Part shown: piece by piece, positions 55,801 to 64,000 of the stretch
Layout: the number at the start of each line of letters is the position of its first letter
How positions within the stretch are numbered: the first letter of the stretch is position 1
Source: Batillaria attramentaria
Taxonomy: Eukaryota; Mollusca; Gastropoda; Batillariidae
Direction of reading: 5' to 3'
NCBI GenBank assembly: GCA_018292915.2
Contig: JACVVK020000464.1
Span: 256,501-320,500 of the forward strand
Length of the DNA stretch: 64,000 nucleotides
The notes under the pieces: generated by a model
The model's database searches: none
The model's input: only the letters and a program-made list of their open reading frames with translations
What the model was told of the DNA's origin: nothing
Program-made: the position numbers and the translations under genes

Positions 55801-58800
55801 CTACATACTATATTGTACTTTATCTACATACTACATTGTACTTACATCTACATACTACATTGTACTTACATCTACATACTACATTGTACTTACATCTACA
55901 TACTACATTGTACTTACATCTACATACTACATGTACTTACATCTACATACTACATTGTACTTACATCTACATACTACATTGTACTTACATCTACATACTA
56001 CATTGTACTTACATCTACATACTACATTGTACTTTATCTACATACTACATTGTACTTACATCTACATACTACATTGTACTTTATCTACATACTACATTGT
56101 ACTTACATCTACATACTACATTGTACTTACATCTACATACTACATTGTACTTACATCTACATACTACATTGTACTTACATCTACATACTACATTGTACTT
56201 ATCTACATACTACATTGTACTTACATCTACATACTACATTGTACTTACATCTACATACTACATTGTACTTTACTACATACTACTACATTGTACTTTATCT
56301 ACATACTACATTGTACTTACATCTACATACTACATTGTACTTACATCTACATACTACATTGTACTTATCTACATACTACATTGTACTTTATCTACATACT
56401 ACATTGTACTTACATCTACATACTACAGTACTTACATCTACATACTACATTGTACTTACATCTACATACTACATTGTACTTATCTACATACTACATTGTA
56501 CTTACATCTACATACTACATTGTACTTACATCTACATACTACATTGTACTTACATCTACATACTACATTGTACTTACATCTACATACTACATTGTACTTT
56601 ATCTACATACTACATTGTACTTACATCTACATACTACATTGTACTTTATCTACATACTACATTGTACTTTATCTACATACTACATTGTACTTACATCTAC
56701 ATACTACATTGTACTTTATCTACATACTACATTGTACTTACATCTACATACTACATTGTACTTACATCTACATACTACATTGTACTTACATCTACATACT
56801 ACATTGTACTTACATCTACATACTACATTGTACTTACATCTACATACTACATTGTACTTTATCTACATACTACATTGTACTTATCTACATACTACATTGT
56901 ACTTACATCTACATACTACATTGTACTTACATCTACATACTACATTGTACTTATCTACATACTACATTGTACTTACATCTACATACTACATTGTACTTAC
57001 ATCTACATACTACATTGTACTTACATACATACTACATTGTACTTACATCTACATACTACATTGTACTTACATCTACATAGTACATTGTACTTTCTACATA
57101 CTACATTGTACTTACATCTACATACTACATTGTACTTACATCTACATACTACATTGTACTTACATCTACATACTACATTGTACTTACATCTACATACTAC
57201 ATTGTACTTTATCTACATACTACATTGTACTTACATCTACATACTACATTGTACTTACATCTACATACTACATTGTACTTACATCTACATACTACATTGT
57301 ACTTACATCTACATACTACATTGTACTTACATCTACATACTACATTGTACTTACATCTACATACTACATTGTACTTACATCTACATACTACATTGTACTT
57401 ACATCTACATACTACATTGTACTTACACTACTACACATTGTACTTACATCTACATACTACATTGTACTTTATCTACATACTACATTGTACTTACATCTAC
57501 ATACTACATTGTACTTACATCTACATACTACATTGTACTTACATCTACATACTACATTGTACTTACATCTACATACTACATTGTACTTACATCTACATAC
57601 TACATTGTACTTACATCTACATACTACATTGTACTTACATCTACATACTACATTGTACTTTATCTACATACTACATTGTACTTACATCTACATACTACAT
57701 TGTACTTACATCTACATACTACATTGTACTTACATCTACATACTACATTGTACTTTATCTACATACTACATTGTACTTACATCTACATACTACATTGTAC
57801 TTACATCTACATACTACATTGTACTTATCTACATACTACATTGTACTTACATCTACATACTACATTGTACTTACATCTACATACTACATTGTACTTACAT
57901 CTACATACTACATTGTACTTACATCTACATACTACATTGTACTTTACTACATACTACATTGTACTTACATCTACATACTACATTGTACTTTATCTACATA
58001 CTACATTGTACTTACATCTACATACTACATTGTACTTACATCTACATACTACATTGTACTTATCTACATACTACATTGTACTTACATCTACATACTACAT
58101 TGTACTTACATCTACATACTACATTGTACTTACATCTACATACTACATTGTACTTACATCTACATACTACATTGTACTTTATCTACATACTACATTGTAC
58201 TTACATCTACATACTACATTGTACTTACATCTACATACTACATTGTACTTACATCTACATACTACATTGTACTTTACTACATACTACATTGTACTTACAT
58301 CTACATACTACATTGTACTTACATCTACATACTACATTGTACTTTATCTACATACTACATTGTACTTTATCTACATACTACATTGTACTTACATCTACAT
58401 ACTACATTGTACTTACATCTACACTACATTGTACTTTATCTACATACTACATTGTACTTTATCTACATACTACATTGTACTTACATCTACATACTACATT
58501 GTACTTTACTACATACTACATTGTACTTACATCTACATACTACATTGTACTTACATCTACATACTACATTGTACTTATCTACATACTACATTGTACTTAC
58601 ATCTACATACTACATTGTACTTTATCTACATACTACATTGTACTTACATCTACATACTACATTGTACTTATCTACATACTACATTGTACTTACATCTACA
58701 TACTACATTGTACTTACATCTACATACTACATTGTACTTACATCTACATACTACATTGTACTTACATCTACATACTACATTGTACTTACATCTACATACT

Positions 58801-59875
58801 ACATTGTACTTACATCTACATACTACATTGTACTTACATCTACATACTACATTGTACTTACATCTACATACTACATTGTACTTATCTACATACTACATTG
58901 TACTTACATCTACATACTACATTGTACTTACATCTACATACTACATTGTACTTTATCTACATACTACATTGTACTTACATCTACATACTACATTGTACTT
59001 ACATCTACATACTACATTGTACTTACATCTACATACTACATTGTACTTACATCTACATACTACATTGTACTTACATCTACATACTACATTGTACTTACAT
59101 CTACATACTACATTGTACTTACATCTACATACTACATTGTACTTACATCTACATACTACATTGTACTTTATCTACATACTACATTGTACTTACATCTACA
59201 TACTACATTGTACTTACATCTACATACTACATTGTACTTACATCTACATACTACATTGTACTTACATCTACATACTACATTGTACTTTACTACATACTAC
59301 ATTGTACTTACATCTACATACTACATTGTACTTACATCTACATACTACATTGTACTTACATCTACATACTACATTGTACTTACATCTACATACTATTGTA
59401 CTTTATCTACATACTACATTGTACTTACATCTACATACTACATTGTACTTACATCTACATACTACATTGTACTTACATCTACATACTACATTGTACTTAC
59501 ATCTACATACTACATTGTACTTTATCTACATACTACATTGTACTTACATCTACATACTACATTGTACTTACATCTACATACTACATTGTACTTACATCTA
59601 CATACTACATTGTACTTTATCTACATACTACATTGTACTTATCTACATACTACATTGTACTTATCTACATACTACATTGTACTTACATCTACATACTACA
59701 TTGTACTTACATCTACATACTACATTGTACTTACATCTACATACTACATTGTACTTACATCTACATACTACATTGTACTTTATCTACTATATCTACATAC
59801 TACAATTGTACTTTATCTACATACTACATTGTACTTACATCTACATACTACATTTGTACTTTATCCACATACGAC
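52872..59875. repeat. 7-kb minisatellite of 22-24-bp units, about 290 copies
   Basis: Main unit acttacatctacatactaca plus ttgt (24 bp). Two shortened forms replace acttacatc with actttatc (23 bp) or acttatc (22 bp). No unit has a plus-strand stop in any frame, so open frames of up to about 2400 codons arise automatically; the minus strand contains stops. It separates copy 2 from the fourth cysteine-rich gene. Confidence 0.98.
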
Positions 59876-60117
59876 ATACATACACTTCAAGATAACACTG
59901 ACACTCACTGTCTGTGTCAGAGCCAGTCAATGTGTACCATGTGTGTGGGGGGGGGGGGGGGGAGTGTCTTTGGGAGTGTACATTTTCCGGCTGCACAAAA
60001 TACGCACGCATGTAACTTGTGCTTTAGAACCTTCTTGATTCTTATCTGTCTGAGTTTTTTCTTATTTTAGCGTTGGGTTGTTCCTCAAAGCAAACAGTCG
60101 TGCTGATATCAATCACA

Positions 60118-61011
60118 ATGAAAGGCTTCATTTTGTTTACCCTGCTTGCTGCCTCGATGGTCACTGGGTCCGTGTCGGGTAAGTTTGATATAGTTTTTAA
60201 CACGCTCATGATTACACCTTCTTGTCATCTGACTAAAACACACGCAAGAACTAAATAAAACATCCTCTGACTGAATATTTTGATTGCCAAAACACGCTCG
60301 ATGTACAAAGCTGTAAAACACACATTTGTCGCGATTGAGACGGGACGTCCTTCAGTGAGCTCATGTGACGTCACGTCTTCATAGCATTCGACATGATCAT
60401 GGGTTAATTAACCTTTGGGCTTTTCACTGCTCGTCTGACTTCATTCTGTCGTGTTTGCGACAACGTGAACGTCCGGCACGTGATTGACGGGTTAACTTGA
60501 CTAGACATGACATCAAACTTACGTAGTCCCTCACAATTGAACAAATGACGTAATGCTACTGACGCATATTTGAAACGTTGATATCTGAAAATCATTACGA
60601 AACTTTGCTGTTTGATTTTTTTCGACATTTTCAATATATTTGAAATTTATATGAGCTTGCAACAAAAGGTCATTTTGTAACACCCATCAGATATTTTCTT
60701 CACAAGATTGATAACAAAAGTCTATATCCTCTTAAGAAAATCTCCGTTGTTACAAAACCCACCTGCTGTCACAATGAAGCTCCTATGCCCTATTTGTTAA
60801 TAATACCACATAAAAAAAATACCACCATTGTGTACAATGACTAGTGTAATGTCGGCGTGCAGCCCCCACCCCGGTACCTGAAGGCTGTGTGTATGGAGGT
60901 GTAGAGTACCCAGCCGGGACGAGTTTCCAGGCCGATTGCAACACGTGCCACTGTGCGGGCCAAAATCTGGCTATGTGCACTCTCAGGTTCTGCTTGCCCG
61001 GTGACAAGTGA
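60118..61011 (+). CDS. Secreted single-domain pacifastin/VWC-like peptide (fourth family member)
   Basis: Exon 1 at 60118-60178 (MKGFILFTLLAASMVTGSVS, donor gtaagt, phase 1) and exon 2 at 60863-61011 (TGA), for a 69-residue precursor. The mature part reads APTPVPEGC, then GVEYPAGTSFQADCNTCHC and LAMCTLRFC, ending LPGDK. Cysteine spacing is the same as in the other copies. The leader is unrelated in detail to copies 1 and 2, and the upstream region lacks their shared promoter blocks, so regulation may differ. No AATAAA is seen; the homologous 3' UTR position has agtaaa (61097-61102), a known variant signal. Confidence 0.88.
60179..60862. other. Intron of the fourth cysteine-rich gene
   Basis: 684 bp without tandem repeats, unusual for this window. 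Confidence 0.7.
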
Positions 61012-61163
61012 CGTCATCGCCTTTCCATGACATTTGGGCGCTAATGTTTAGAGATATGCGGAAATAACCGAACTGAAATCCATCAAACCAGTTTGAAGTA
61101 AAATCAGTCGTAGGAACGACCATTTGCTCGGGTTATTGTGCTTCATAAATCATAACATTTCAC

Positions 61164-61276
<113 letters not shown>

Positions 61277-61534
61277 AAAACCAAACCAAACACAAACACA
61301 AACAAAAACAAGCACACACCAACACAAGCTAAAACAAAACAGACAGGCAAGCGAACTCACGATCCAACGAACAAACGACCACGCGAACGAACAAACAAAC
61401 AAACGGAAATAGAAGTATCATCCGGCACACAAACTGCCAAACGTAAAGATCTGACCTTGTTTACAAACTAACATAGTACATGTACTGTGCGTGCAACTCA
61501 CCGCCACCACCGCCCATTCATTTAAACCAAGAGG

Positions 61535-61770
61535 GTTTTTTTTGTTTGTTTGGTTTGTTGGTTGGTTGGTTGGTTGGTTGGCGTTTTTTGTTTTGTTTTT
61601 GTTTGTTTGTTTGTTGTTTGTTGTTGTTGTTGTTGGGTTTTGTTTTTTGTTTTTTTGTTGTTTTTTTGTTTTTTTGTTGTTGTTTTTTTTTGGGGGGGGG
61701 CTGTGTGTGTGTGTGTGGGGGGGGTATTTGTTTGTTTGTTTCTTTCTTTCTTTTGGGGGAGGGGAGTTTC
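61535..61770. repeat. T/G low-complexity tract
   Basis: (GTTT)n, (GGTT)n, (GTT)n and G-runs; G-runs recur at 61832-61870. Confidence 0.93.
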
Positions 61771-62121
61771 CAAAATTAATAATTTTTGTACCCGAACTAG
61801 GGTCAACTCGATCAAAGCTCTGAAAAGTCGGAGGGGGGGGGGGGTAGAAGGAGTGAGAGGGGAAGGGGGGGCGTGTTTCGAAGCATTCCTTACCTGCAGC
61901 GTAGGTAACTAACTGAGGTGAACAGAAGGTACAAAGAGAAGGGATTTACGTACGGCTGATAGGATGACATTGTTTGTGTGTAGAGTACGGTGTGTTGGTC
62001 AAACGCAGCCCACAGGGTCACAAACTGAGGGCTCTAGTACTAGGGTATTAGGCGGCCACAGGCGAGCAGGAGGAGGAAAGATGGCAGACTGGGCTGATGC
62101 TGCCTGCAATAAGCTCACACA

Positions 62122-64000
<1,879 letters not shown>

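Noticed and set aside
52826..60070. Open frame of 2414 codons (and two more of similar length in the other frames)
   Set aside because: It translates a 22-24-bp array whose unit has no stop in any plus frame; no start context, domain or splice logic.

Overview
This window is animal nuclear DNA, most likely from a lophotrochozoan and probably a gastropod mollusc. The reasons are spliced genes with GT-AG introns, tRNA-derived SINEs, Tx1/L1-type and CR1-type LINE relics, a mariner relic, and an extreme load of minisatellites and (CA)n/(GT)n tracts. The species cannot be named from sequence alone. Most long open frames here are stop-free tandem repeats, not genes.

Layout. 1-882 is a 60-bp satellite with a 180-bp higher-order pattern. 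3060-4761 (+) holds the last four exons of a PARP6/PARP8-type ADP-ribosyltransferase. 4.8-12 kb is minisatellites (41-, 55-, 66- and 22-bp units) with no gene seen. 12.1-17.8 kb is mobile DNA: a CR1-like RT fragment, a foldback element with an 11-bp flanking direct repeat, and a 5'-truncated Tx1/L1-like LINE bounded by a 13-bp candidate target-site duplication. 21.2-40.8 kb (+) is one seven-exon gene reconstructed from phase-matched exons. It encodes a signal peptide, an extracellular stalk of about 32 TSEPEAEA repeats, a transmembrane helix and a C-terminal DUF4239 (bestrophin-like) membrane domain. Its introns hold a mariner relic, LINE tails, SINEs and several minisatellites. 44.2-61.0 kb (+) is a cluster of four small secreted cysteine-rich protein genes of pacifastin/single-VWC type, all with the same phase-1 intron after the signal peptide. 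The third and fourth are separated by a 7-kb array of 22-24-bp units. 62.1-64.0 kb is a compound minisatellite running into a minus-strand LINE 3' end.

No operon logic applies. The cysteine-rich cluster is a tandem family, with genes at 47997 and 50223 close duplicates that share promoter-proximal and 3'-UTR sequence. The DUF4239 gene looks like the least familiar gene architecture in the window. Two conserved exons (one PARP, one DUF4239) each carry an apparent one-base indel, so assembly error should be considered before calling either gene broken.
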